Below are positions 1 through 4,644 of a DNA stretch of 5,378 nucleotides, piece by piece. The DNA comes from Deltaproteobacteria bacterium. Lineage in GTDB: Bacteria; Desulfobacterota; Syntrophobacteria; BM002. A model generated the notes under the pieces. That model searched no databases. It had not been told where the DNA came from and worked only from the letters and a program-made list of their open reading frames with translations. A program made the position numbers and the translations under genes. The stretch covers positions 1 through 5,378 of the forward strand of contig JAGFXI010000162.1 of assembly GCA_017861095.1 (NCBI GenBank). Reading direction: 5' to 3'. How positions within the stretch are numbered: the stretch's first letter is position 1; every line of letters begins with the position of its first letter.

Positions 1-1
1 A

Positions 2-469
2 GGCATCTGTCTGTCGAAGGGCCTGGGGGCGCCGGTAGGCTCGGTGCTATGCGGCTCCCACCCCTTTGTCAGCGAGGCCCGCCGGATCCGCAAGATGCTC
101 GGGGGTGGGATGAGGCAGGTGGGCATCCTCGCTGCGGCAGGGATTCACGCCCTCCACCACCATGTGGACCGCCTGGTGGAAGATCATGACAATGCCAGAA
201 GACTTGCCCGCGGCCTCGCCCTGATGCCGGGCATACGGCTCGATCCGGACCAGGTCGTCACCAATATCGTGATTTTTGACGTGGCGGAGACCGGGCTTGG
301 CGCCCGCCAAGTGGTGGAGCGCCTGGCCAGCGCAGGGGTCCTCGTGATCGCCTTCGGCCCCACCACCGTCCGGGCCGTGACCCATCTCGACGTGTCCGTT
401 ACCGCTATCGACAGGGCCCTGGAGATCATGGCCCGTTGCTTTGCCACAGCCCCATGCGCCGCATCGTGA
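2..469 (+). CDS. ltaE: Low-specificity L-threonine aldolase, C-terminal part (5' end outside window)
   Basis: PLP-dependent enzyme that cleaves L-threonine or L-allo-threonine to glycine and acetaldehyde in the cytoplasm. The window opens in frame with the motif LSKGLGAPVGS; its lysine, encoded at 17-19, is the family's Schiff-base lysine for PLP. The following stretch, with a glycine-rich GGGMRQ segment and the C-terminal small domain, fits the beta-eliminating lyase fold. About 155 residues are visible of a family length near 340, so more than half, including the N-terminal half of the PLP domain, lies upstream. The frame has no start here because it is cut by the edge. Its end overlaps the next gene by 16 nt, which points to a shared transcript and coupled translation. 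The identity is recognised from the active-site motif and C-terminal pattern, and I am confident of the family. Confidence 0.9.
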   Translation, partial: GICLSKGLGAPVGSVLCGSHPFVSEARRIRKMLGGGMRQVGILAAAGIHALHHHVDRLVEDHDNARRLARGLALMPGIRLDPDQVVTNIVIFDVAETGLGARQVVERLASAGVLVIAFGPTTVRAVTHLDVSVTAIDRALEIMARCFATAPCAAS

Positions 470-1242
470 CCCTCCTCTCCGACTTCGGCACCCGCGATCA
501 TTACGTGGCGGCCATGAAAGGCGTGCTCCTCGGCATCAATCCCGCCCTCATCCTCGTGGATATTACCCACGAGGTCACCCCCCACAATGTCCGTGAGGCG
601 GGATTCCTGCTGGCCGCAGCCTTCGATTTCTTTCCCGCTGGCACTATCCACCTGGCGGTGGTGGACCCGGGGGTAGGCGGCGAGCGCCGGGCTCTCGCTG
701 CGGCCGGAGCCCGACACCTCTTCGTCGGGCCGGATAATGGAGTCTTTGATCGCACCTTCGCCCTCGAACCGCCCCGTGTTGTTGTCTCCCTGGAAAATCC
801 CGACTATCGGCGCCCCCAGGTAAGCCCCACCTTTCACGGCCGCGATATCTTCGCCCCGGCAGCGGGTCATCTCTCCCTGGGCGTGCCTCTCGAGAAGCTC
901 GGACCCGTCATCTCCGATCGGATCCAGACCGCCTCCCGACGTCGCCTCGGAAAGGAAGATCGGGTCGAAGGGGAGATCATCCATGTCGATCGGTTCGGCA
1001 ATCTCATCGCCGATATCGAGATCCCCCCTGACGAACGACTGGAGTCGGACCTCGAGGTCTCGGTCGGGGGCCGACGGATGCTCGTGGGTCCCAGGACCTA
1101 CGACGAGGCACCACCCGGAGAAGCTTTTGCCATGAGGGGCAGCAGCGGCCACCTCGAGGTGGCGGTCCGGCAAGGAAGCGCCCTGGAGGTGCTGGGGCGG
1201 GGCGTTGGCACCCCGGTATGCGTCCATCGAGGGAAGAGATAG
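454..1242 (+). CDS. S-adenosyl-L-methionine hydroxide adenosyltransferase (SAM hydrolase, DUF62 family)
   Basis: Cytoplasmic enzyme of the fluorinase/chlorinase superfamily. Members studied with the hydroxide-type triad use an activated water to split SAM into adenosine and L-methionine. The 262-residue protein has the usual length and all family blocks: TLLSDFG at 6-12, VVDPGVGGERR at 69-79, VGPDNGVFDR at 91-100, TFHGRDIFAPAA at 126-137 and VDRFGNLI at 178-185. The Asp-Arg-His triad of the family corresponds to D71, R78 (or R79) and H128. The halogenases carry a different pattern, so halide use is unlikely. I chose the ATG at 454 because homologues begin a few residues before the TLLSDFG block. 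A TTG at 436 would add six residues and has a GGAG 11 nt upstream, so it is a possible alternative. The gene overlaps ltaE by 16 nt and precedes the Crp/Fnr gene by 8 nt, consistent with an operon. The physiological role of this family is poorly understood. Confidence 0.92.
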   Translation: MRRIVTLLSDFGTRDHYVAAMKGVLLGINPALILVDITHEVTPHNVREAGFLLAAAFDFFPAGTIHLAVVDPGVGGERRALAAAGARHLFVGPDNGVFDRTFALEPPRVVVSLENPDYRRPQVSPTFHGRDIFAPAAGHLSLGVPLEKLGPVISDRIQTASRRRLGKEDRVEGEIIHVDRFGNLIADIEIPPDERLESDLEVSVGGRRMLVGPRTYDEAPPGEAFAMRGSSGHLEVAVRQGSALEVLGRGVGTPVCVHRGKR

Positions 1243-1245
1243 GAG
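1241..1245 (+). promoter_or_regulatory. Ribosome binding site of the Crp/Fnr gene, overlapping the upstream stop
   Basis: AGGAG lies 5 nt before the ATG at 1251 and shares its first two bases with the TAG stop (1240-1242) of the SAM hydrolase gene. It fixes the start at 1251 rather than at the in-frame ATG at 1218, which lies inside the upstream gene without a visible Shine-Dalgarno sequence. The arrangement suggests termination-reinitiation coupling. Confidence 0.75.
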
Positions 1246-1250
1246 CTGCT

Positions 1251-1955
1251 ATGGGCCAGAATCAACTCCTCGACGAGCTGAAACAGGCGGCCCTCTTCTC
1301 GCGCCTCGATCAGCCGAGTCTCGTGGATCTGGGACGCATCGCCCGAGTGCGCCGGACCGATCCCGAAGAGGTGCTCTTTGCCGCCGGCGACCGCGCTACC
1401 GGCTTCTTCGTTCTCCTCGAGGGAAAAGTCAAACTCTACAAGATCTCTACGGAGGGCAAAGAATATATTCTGCGAGTGGTTCGATCTGGAGAGACCTTTG
1501 CCGAGGCTGCGGCCTTCTCCGGCCTCAGATACCCGGTCTTCGCCGAGGCGTTGGAGCCCTGCCGTCTTGCCCACTTCGAGGTTAACGAATTCCGCCGTCT
1601 CGTCCAGCGCAGCCCCCAACTCGCCCTCAATATGATCGCCACCATGGCCGAACTTCTCCACACCCTGACGGCAAAGATCGAGGATCTCTCCCTGCGCGAG
1701 GTGGGGGCGCGACTTTGCCGTCACTTCCTCGAGCTGGCCCAGCAGGAGTTTGGCACCCCTAAGGACGGCCAGACCCTGAAGCTGGAGACCACCAAGACCG
1801 CCCTCGCCGCACGGCTCGGGACCATAAGCGAGACCCTCTCCCGCACCTTTAGGAAGCTCCAGCAGAACGGCCTCCTGCGGGTGGAGCGAAACCGGGTCAC
1901 CCTCTTGGATTGTCGCCGCCTCCGGGATGTCGCCGAAGGCGATCTCAAGCTTTGA
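1251..1955 (+). CDS. Crp/Fnr-family transcriptional regulator, Dnr-like
   Basis: Dimeric DNA-binding regulator of 234 residues, a typical family length. Residues about 12-125 form the cyclic-nucleotide-binding-like sensor barrel (FAAGDRATGFFVLLEGKVKL at 43-62, then the GETFAEAAAF block at 80-89). A long dimerisation helix spans about 122-147, and a winged helix-turn-helix spans about 150-220. The recognition helix, near 192-204, carries the E-x-x-S-R pattern (E194, S197, R198), which in Fnr and Dnr reads TTGAT-type half-sites rather than the Crp TGTGA. There is no N-terminal cysteine cluster; the only cysteines are at 104, 156 and 221, so an Fnr-type iron-sulfur sensor is unlikely. The FAEA(A)xF and YPVxAEAL pattern resembles Dnr, a haem-binding nitric oxide sensor, but the sequence does not prove the ligand. 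It is the last gene of the apparent ltaE-SAM hydrolase operon. The small gene downstream has an inverted repeat of Fnr geometry in its promoter region and is a candidate target. Confidence 0.9.
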   Translation: MGQNQLLDELKQAALFSRLDQPSLVDLGRIARVRRTDPEEVLFAAGDRATGFFVLLEGKVKLYKISTEGKEYILRVVRSGETFAEAAAFSGLRYPVFAEALEPCRLAHFEVNEFRRLVQRSPQLALNMIATMAELLHTLTAKIEDLSLREVGARLCRHFLELAQQEFGTPKDGQTLKLETTKTALAARLGTISETLSRTFRKLQQNGLLRVERNRVTLLDCRRLRDVAEGDLKL

Positions 1956-1959
1956 TAAG

Positions 1960-1980
1960 CGAGGGGTTTACATCCCCCCG
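1960..1980 (+). terminator. Weak hairpin after the Crp/Fnr gene, possible terminator
   Basis: Beginning 4 nt after the stop, GGGG (1963-1966) pairs with CCCC (1974-1977) across a 7-nt loop. Two further pairs (1960-1980 and 1961-1979) sit outside one A/C mismatch. Only TTT follows, so any termination would be inefficient and read-through into the small gene is plausible. Confidence 0.25.
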
Positions 1981-1993
1981 TTTCGTGATTACG

Positions 1994-2007
1994 TTTTGTG
2001 CGCAAAA
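1994..2007. promoter_or_regulatory. Candidate Crp/Fnr-type operator
   Basis: TTTTG-TGCG-CAAAA is a perfect inverted repeat of 5-bp arms with a 4-bp spacer, which is the exact geometry of Fnr/Dnr boxes (TTGAT-N4-ATCAA). The arms share only the outer TT with the Fnr consensus, so the fit is in geometry rather than sequence. Its centre (2000.5) lies 30-32 bp upstream of the centre of the -10 candidates, the spacing of class II Crp/Fnr promoters (operator near -41.5). The gene for a Crp/Fnr protein ends 38 bp away. Assignment as its binding site is inference. Confidence 0.4.
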
Positions 2008-2027
2008 TTGTGTGATAGACAGAGGCG

Positions 2028-2035
2028 TATAAGAT
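2028..2035 (+). promoter_or_regulatory. Candidate -10 element for the small gene at 2082
   Basis: The sequence TATAAGAT offers TATAAG at 2028-2033 (5 of 6 matches to TATAAT) or TAAGAT at 2030-2035 (4 of 6). No TTGACA-like -35 box lies at 16-18 bp, which is usual for activator-dependent promoters. A start near 2040-2042 would give a leader of about 40 nt carrying the GGAGG site. Confidence 0.45.
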
Positions 2036-2068
2036 TTCAGCGAGTCAAGGCTCGTGTTCACTATATTT

Positions 2069-2073
2069 GGAGG
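2069..2073 (+). promoter_or_regulatory. Strong ribosome binding site that sets the start at 2082
   Basis: GGAGG followed by an 8-nt spacer precedes the ATG at 2082. An in-frame TTG at 2067 would overlap this site, so the ATG is preferred. This is the best Shine-Dalgarno sequence in the left half of the window and the main reason to believe the small gene is translated. Confidence 0.65.
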
Positions 2074-2081
2074 CAGAGACC

Positions 2082-2342
2082 ATGTCACGCAGTGATCTGT
2101 CGCATCGGATGGCATTCCCGCCCATCCTGTTCGGTTACCGCAATCCCCTTTCTCGAGCCGCTAGAGCTTCCACGGGTGCTGAGAGCGAGATCCCGCCGGA
2201 CCCGGATCTCGCCGCAACGCGCGACCCCTGGAGAGATGGCGACAAGGGAGGTCATCCAGAGGGTGAATTGGACCCACGGATTCCAAAGATCATGGAAGAG
2301 GTGATGCGCTACATTCGCAACATCGATATCAACACCCTTTAG
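2082..2342 (+). CDS. Small protein of unknown function, 86 residues
   Basis: I do not recognise a family. The predicted 86-residue product has no signal peptide or clear membrane segment. A slightly hydrophobic N-terminus (MAFPPILFGY, residues 10-19) leads into a polar, proline- and charge-rich middle (about 36-62). The C-terminal segment looks helical (IPKIMEEVMRYIRNIDINTL, about 67-86). Support comes from the GGAGG site, the candidate promoter and operator just upstream, and the absence of any better gene on either strand. Base composition supports it only weakly: GC by codon position is about 62, 50 and 62%, with the expected dip at position two but without the high third-position GC expected of a GC-rich genome. 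A - strand frame over 2085-2444 competes but lacks homology signals. It could be a lineage-specific small protein under the neighbouring regulator, or not a gene at all. Confidence 0.5.
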   Translation: MSRSDLSHRMAFPPILFGYRNPLSRAARASTGAESEIPPDPDLAATRDPWRDGDKGGHPEGELDPRIPKIMEEVMRYIRNIDINTL

Positions 2343-2371
2343 CCTTGCCACGCAAGCGGTCTTGAAGCCCG

Positions 2372-2393
2372 CAACAAAGAGGCTCTTTCGTTG
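2372..2393. other. Hairpin in the convergent intergenic gap
   Basis: The 102-nt gap between the small + strand gene and ecfA2 contains CAACAAAGA (2372-2380) pairing with TCTTT-C-GTTG (2384-2393), a 9-bp stem with one bulged C and a 3-nt loop. A shorter perfect hairpin, CTTGC-CAC-GCAAG, sits at 2344-2356 right after the TAG. Neither is followed by a T-tract on either strand, so they are weak candidates for a bidirectional transcription end. Confidence 0.3.
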
Positions 2394-2444
2394 TTCGGCA
2401 CGTCGTCGGCAACCCCCTCCATTCGCGAGCACCATGGGGCACAC

Positions 2445-3305
2445 CTACCGCAAGTCCCTCTTTTCAACCGCGCGCCGAACCTGATCGAGGACGATGGAGA
2501 CCTCGTTGCTCACCGGCCCTTCACTCAGGGCATGTCTCTTCAAGGAAGAACTGATCTCGATTAGGGGGGGAAGAGAGACCGCCGAAAGCACCGCAGGATC
2601 TCCTGTCGCCGCCAACTCTTGCGGAGAGCCGTGGAACACGAGGCGGCCTGCGGCAAGAACCGCCACGGTCGTCGCCCACGGGAGAAATAGCTCGAGCTCG
2701 TGGGCGATGACGACCATGGCCCGGTCCTGGCGCAGCCGTTGCCGCAGGAGTTCCGCCAATCGCCTTCGCTCCCTCCCGTTCAGCCCGGTAAGAGGCTCAT
2801 CTAGGACCAGAACCTGGGGTTCCAGCGCCAGCACGCTCACCAGGGCGACCTTCCGTTGTTGCCCTGAACTTAGCTGACGGGGCGACCGACGGGCGACAGC
2901 TTCGAGCGGCAGGTCCAGCTCGTGGGCAACCTTCGCAAGGCGGGTCCGTATCGCTTCCTCATCCAAGCCGAGGCCGAGGTGAAGTCCCCACCTGAGCTCC
3001 TCCCAAACGGAGTCCGCAAAAAACTGCCGTTCGGGATATTGAAATGCCATCGCCACCTGGCCCGAAGCGGAAGTGGACCGTTGCTCCGTGCCGTAGAGAT
3101 CCTCGCCTTTGAGTCGTACCGTGCCTTGGCTGGGACGTTCCAGCCCGGCCACGATGCGCGCCAGGGTGGTTTTCCCGCTCCCACTCGGCCCGGTGATCAG
3201 AACGGTCTCGCCCGCCTCGACTCCCACAGTGACGGAACGTAGCGCCCAGCGCGACGGTGCCGAACCGGCCTCAAAAGTGTGGCTGATATCGATCGCTTTG
3301 AGCAT
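2445..3305 (-). CDS. ecfA2: ECF transporter ATPase, EcfA2-type
   Basis: Cytoplasmic ABC ATPase of 286 residues that would pair with EcfA1 and drive an energy-coupling-factor importer for vitamins or Ni/Co through the membrane protein EcfT. Visible motifs in order: Walker A GPSGSGKTT at 39-47, Q-loop FQYPERQFF with Q89 (the YPERQ form is typical of EcfA2), signature LSSGQ at 145-149, Walker B VLVLDEP at 165-171 with catalytic E170, D-loop GLNG near 174-177, and switch H202. The nucleotide-binding domain takes up roughly 1-230, with the ECF-type C-terminal segment after it. The signature deviates from LSGGQ at its third position. The gene starts 3 nt after the ecfA1 stop, so the two are cotranscribed. 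AGGAGG at 3318-3323 lies 12 nt from the ATG, rather far. No EcfT follows; transcription runs into a convergent gene. Confidence 0.9.
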   Translation of the reverse strand: MLKAIDISHTFEAGSAPSRWALRSVTVGVEAGETVLITGPSGSGKTTLARIVAGLERPSQGTVRLKGEDLYGTEQRSTSASGQVAMAFQYPERQFFADSVWEELRWGLHLGLGLDEEAIRTRLAKVAHELDLPLEAVARRSPRQLSSGQQRKVALVSVLALEPQVLVLDEPLTGLNGRERRRLAELLRQRLRQDRAMVVIAHELELFLPWATTVAVLAAGRLVFHGSPQELAATGDPAVLSAVSLPPLIEISSSLKRHALSEGPVSNEVSIVLDQVRRAVEKRDLR

Positions 3306-3308
3306 CGC

Positions 3309-4136
3309 TCAGTCAGTCCTCCTCGCCTCATCCACTCCGATAAAACTAAGGAGCTGTCGCGAGCTCATTATCTCCGTTCCCGCCATCAGGTTCGCCCTCG
3401 CCAGCTCCTCACCGAGCCGAACCAGAGGCGGCACCTCCAGCCCCAGGCGATCGATAAGAGAATCCTCTCGGAAAAAGGCCATGGGGGGCCCGTCGAAGAC
3501 CACCCTGCCGCGCTCCAACGCGACAACGCGGGAGACGTTGACCACCTCGTCCAGCTGGTGAGTGGTCTGAACCAGGGTGCAACCCTCCTCTTTTCTGATT
3601 TCTCCAAAGAGAGCGAGCAGGTCATCGCGGGCATGGCCATCGACCATGGAAAGGGGATCATCGAGGAGAAGGCATCTCGCTCTCAAGGCTAGCGCCCCTG
3701 CAAGAATCAACCTCTGCTGCTCACCCCCAGAGAGGTGATGGCTCAGGTCCCGCGCCCGTTCCCAGAGCCCCACCCGGCGCAAAGCTTGCTCCGCGCGCCG
3801 GCGAATGGTCTCGATGTCGAGGCCGGCCTGTTCCAAGCCAAAGCCCACATCCTCAGCCACCACCGGAGAGACGATTTGATTCTCCGGATTGGCGAAGACG
3901 AAGGCAGCAAAGGGGTTGAGTTCCTGGAGCGGAGCACCGTTTATTCGGACCTCGCCAGCCTCCGGACGAAGAAGTCCTTTCATCACCTTGAGAAGGGTGG
4001 TCTTCCCTGCGCCGGAGGGACCGACCAAGCCGACCCACTCGCCGGAAGTGATCCTGAGACTGAGTTCGGTAAAGAGGAGATCACCGCGGCGATGGCCATA
4101 CCTGAAGGTGATGTTGTCAAGTTCGATCTCCACCAT
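3309..4136 (-). CDS. ecfA1: ECF transporter ATPase, EcfA1-type, with altered catalytic residues
   Basis: Partner ATPase of EcfA2, 275 residues from the ATG at 4136. Motifs in order: Walker A GPSGAGKTT at 39-47, the Q-loop region VFANPENQ at 80-87, signature LSGGEQQRL at 135-143, Walker B CLLLDDP at 155-161, the EcfA1-like LSMVDG at 162-167, and switch H193. The NPENQ form and the SM-D loop mark it as the A1 type. Two key residues differ from the norm: the Q-loop glutamine is A82 and the catalytic glutamate after Walker B is D160. Both codons are unambiguous, so these are not reading-frame effects. The start is uncertain. The ATG at 4136 fits homologue length, but its GGAG is only 1 nt away; a GTG at 4133 has a 4-nt spacer, and a GTG at 4151 would add five residues. 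A long structured leader precedes it, separating it from rplQ. Confidence 0.88.
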   Translation of the reverse strand: MVEIELDNITFRYGHRRGDLLFTELSLRITSGEWVGLVGPSGAGKTTLLKVMKGLLRPEAGEVRINGAPLQELNPFAAFVFANPENQIVSPVVAEDVGFGLEQAGLDIETIRRRAEQALRRVGLWERARDLSHHLSGGEQQRLILAGALALRARCLLLDDPLSMVDGHARDDLLALFGEIRKEEGCTLVQTTHQLDEVVNVSRVVALERGRVVFDGPPMAFFREDSLIDRLGLEVPPLVRLGEELARANLMAGTEIMSSRQLLSFIGVDEARRTD

Positions 4137-4253
4137 GCTCCAAGGATACACGGGATTGTCCGAGAATCAAGGCCATTGCACAGGCCCGTGGTCGAGGACC
4201 CTCACACCCGCCCTCACGTCGTCCACCGGGGTCTACTCCCCCGCAGGATACTG

Positions 4254-4282
4254 AAAAACCCTGCTCTAGCACTAGCCAGAGC
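4254..4282 (-). terminator. Intrinsic terminator or attenuator hairpin in the ecfA1 leader
   Basis: On the - strand GCTCTGGC pairs with GCTAGAGC around a TAGT tetraloop: 8 bp with one G-U pair (+ coordinates 4275-4282 and 4263-4270). The sequence AGGG and then five T residues (4258-4254) follow. The 4-nt gap before the T-tract weakens it slightly. It lies about 21 nt beyond the B12-box-like motif and 117 nt before ecfA1, the place expected for a riboswitch expression platform. A second hairpin, CGAGA with TCTCG (4284-4301), lies directly before it and could be a competing structure. Confidence 0.5.
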
Positions 4283-4297
4283 GCGAGACCGGGCAAT

Positions 4298-4503
4298 CTC
4301 GGCGGCAGGTCTTCATAGTCGCGCTAACACGCAGGCAGGGCCTCACCGCTATCCTATCAATGACGCGACCACGCCGTGGCGTGGCGCGCTTCTGGAGCAG
4401 ATCACTCTGCCTCGCGCCATCCGATCGCGGCTGGCCTGTCCCGGGGCGGCTACAGGCAAGCCGCTCCCACAACGTTCCCCCTCACAGAGCCTACCGCTCG
4501 GAG
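4298..4503 (-). ncRNA. Cobalamin-riboswitch-like aptamer upstream of ecfA1 (tentative)
   Basis: On the - strand GAAGACCTGCCG (4301-4314) matches, as I recall it, the B12 box end of the E. coli btuB riboswitch, with the core AGACCTGCC at 4304-4312. Directly after GACCTG, CCGC (4302-4305) can pair with GCGG (4494-4497), and CTC/GAG extend this closing helix. The enclosed length is about 206 nt, the usual aptamer size. Near the 5' side CTGTGAG, then GGGGGAA (4475-4481), then a GTTGTG stretch recall the J3-4 region. Inside, a weak GGATG/CATTGAT-type helix encloses two hairpins (4382-4419 and 4364-4388), as in btuB. Against it: TTAAT before GGGAA, the CACTG box and the second GGGAAG are missing, and part of the stretch resembles a REP hairpin. 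A link to cobalt or cobalamin uptake by the ECF genes is inference. Confidence 0.42.
4421..4471 (-). repeat. REP-like extragenic palindrome, single copy
   Basis: A 13-bp imperfect inverted repeat (4427-4439 with 4452-4464, 12 of 13 matching) encloses a 12-nt GC-rich loop. On the - strand it is headed by TGTGGGAGCGGCTTGCC and tailed by AGCCGCGATCGG, resembling the GTGGGAGCGG...CCGC head and stem of REP sequences in Pseudomonas and other Gammaproteobacteria. Only one copy is visible here, so its repetitive nature is not shown. It lies within the riboswitch-like stretch, and the two readings compete. Confidence 0.4.
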
Positions 4504-4594
4504 ACAAGGACGGCCATCTCCACGATCTCGCAACGGCGTCTCGTGCATAATCCGGGCTGACGAAAAGAGAGGGGATGGAATATCCTCGGCGGGG

Positions 4595-4627
4595 AAAAAA
4601 GACGGGGCGGCAGGTCGCCGCCCCGTC
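4595..4627 (-). terminator. Strong intrinsic terminator after rplQ
   Basis: A perfect 11-bp GC-rich stem (GACGGGGCGGC with its complement, 4601-4611 and 4617-4627) around a 5-nt loop is followed on the - strand by six T residues (4600-4595). It starts 17 nt after the rplQ stop. It should end the alpha ribosomal operon efficiently, so ecfA1-ecfA2 probably need their own promoter or depend on read-through. Confidence 0.93.
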
Positions 4628-4644
4628 CGATCACTCCAGTGCTG

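Larger units (their letters stand above)
4137..4644. other. 508-nt intergenic region between rplQ and ecfA1, structured RNA-like
   Basis: No convincing gene lies here. The frames that cross it are low-complexity or antisense continuations. From right to left (the direction of transcription) it holds the rplQ terminator (4595-4627), about 90 nt without a recognised signal, a dense array of hairpins with a B12-box-like end (4298-4503), and a second terminator-like hairpin (4254-4282). About 117 nt of plain leader then runs to ecfA1. That last stretch contains only a small GGGG/CCCC hairpin near 4227-4241. Confidence 0.7.

Noticed and set aside
184..1227. Long - strand open frame of 347 codons antisense to the SAM hydrolase and ltaE genes
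   Set aside because: It is a shadow of strongly recognisable genes on the other strand, as expected in GC-rich DNA, and its product has no domain I recognise.
1218..1250. In-frame upstream ATG at 1218 as start of the Crp/Fnr protein
   Set aside because: It lies inside the SAM hydrolase gene without a Shine-Dalgarno sequence, while AGGAG sits 5 nt before the ATG at 1251 and the resulting length fits the family.
2085..2444. - strand frame of 119 codons starting with GTG right after the ecfA2 stop; considered as an EcfT remnant
   Set aside because: It has no series of membrane helices and no EcfT Ala-Arg-Gly motifs, and the opposite strand has a better start signal. It remains the only competitor for the small gene at 2082.
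4143..4170. TTGATT-16 bp-TATCCT on the - strand as a promoter giving a leaderless ecfA1 mRNA
   Set aside because: Each box matches only 4 of 6 consensus bases, which is common by chance. I keep it only as a possibility.
3735..4550. + strand open frame of 271 codons running from inside ecfA1 across the intergenic region
   Set aside because: It is antisense to conserved ATPase motifs, has no good ribosome binding site and its product shows no family features. The part beyond ecfA1 lies in the hairpin-rich region.
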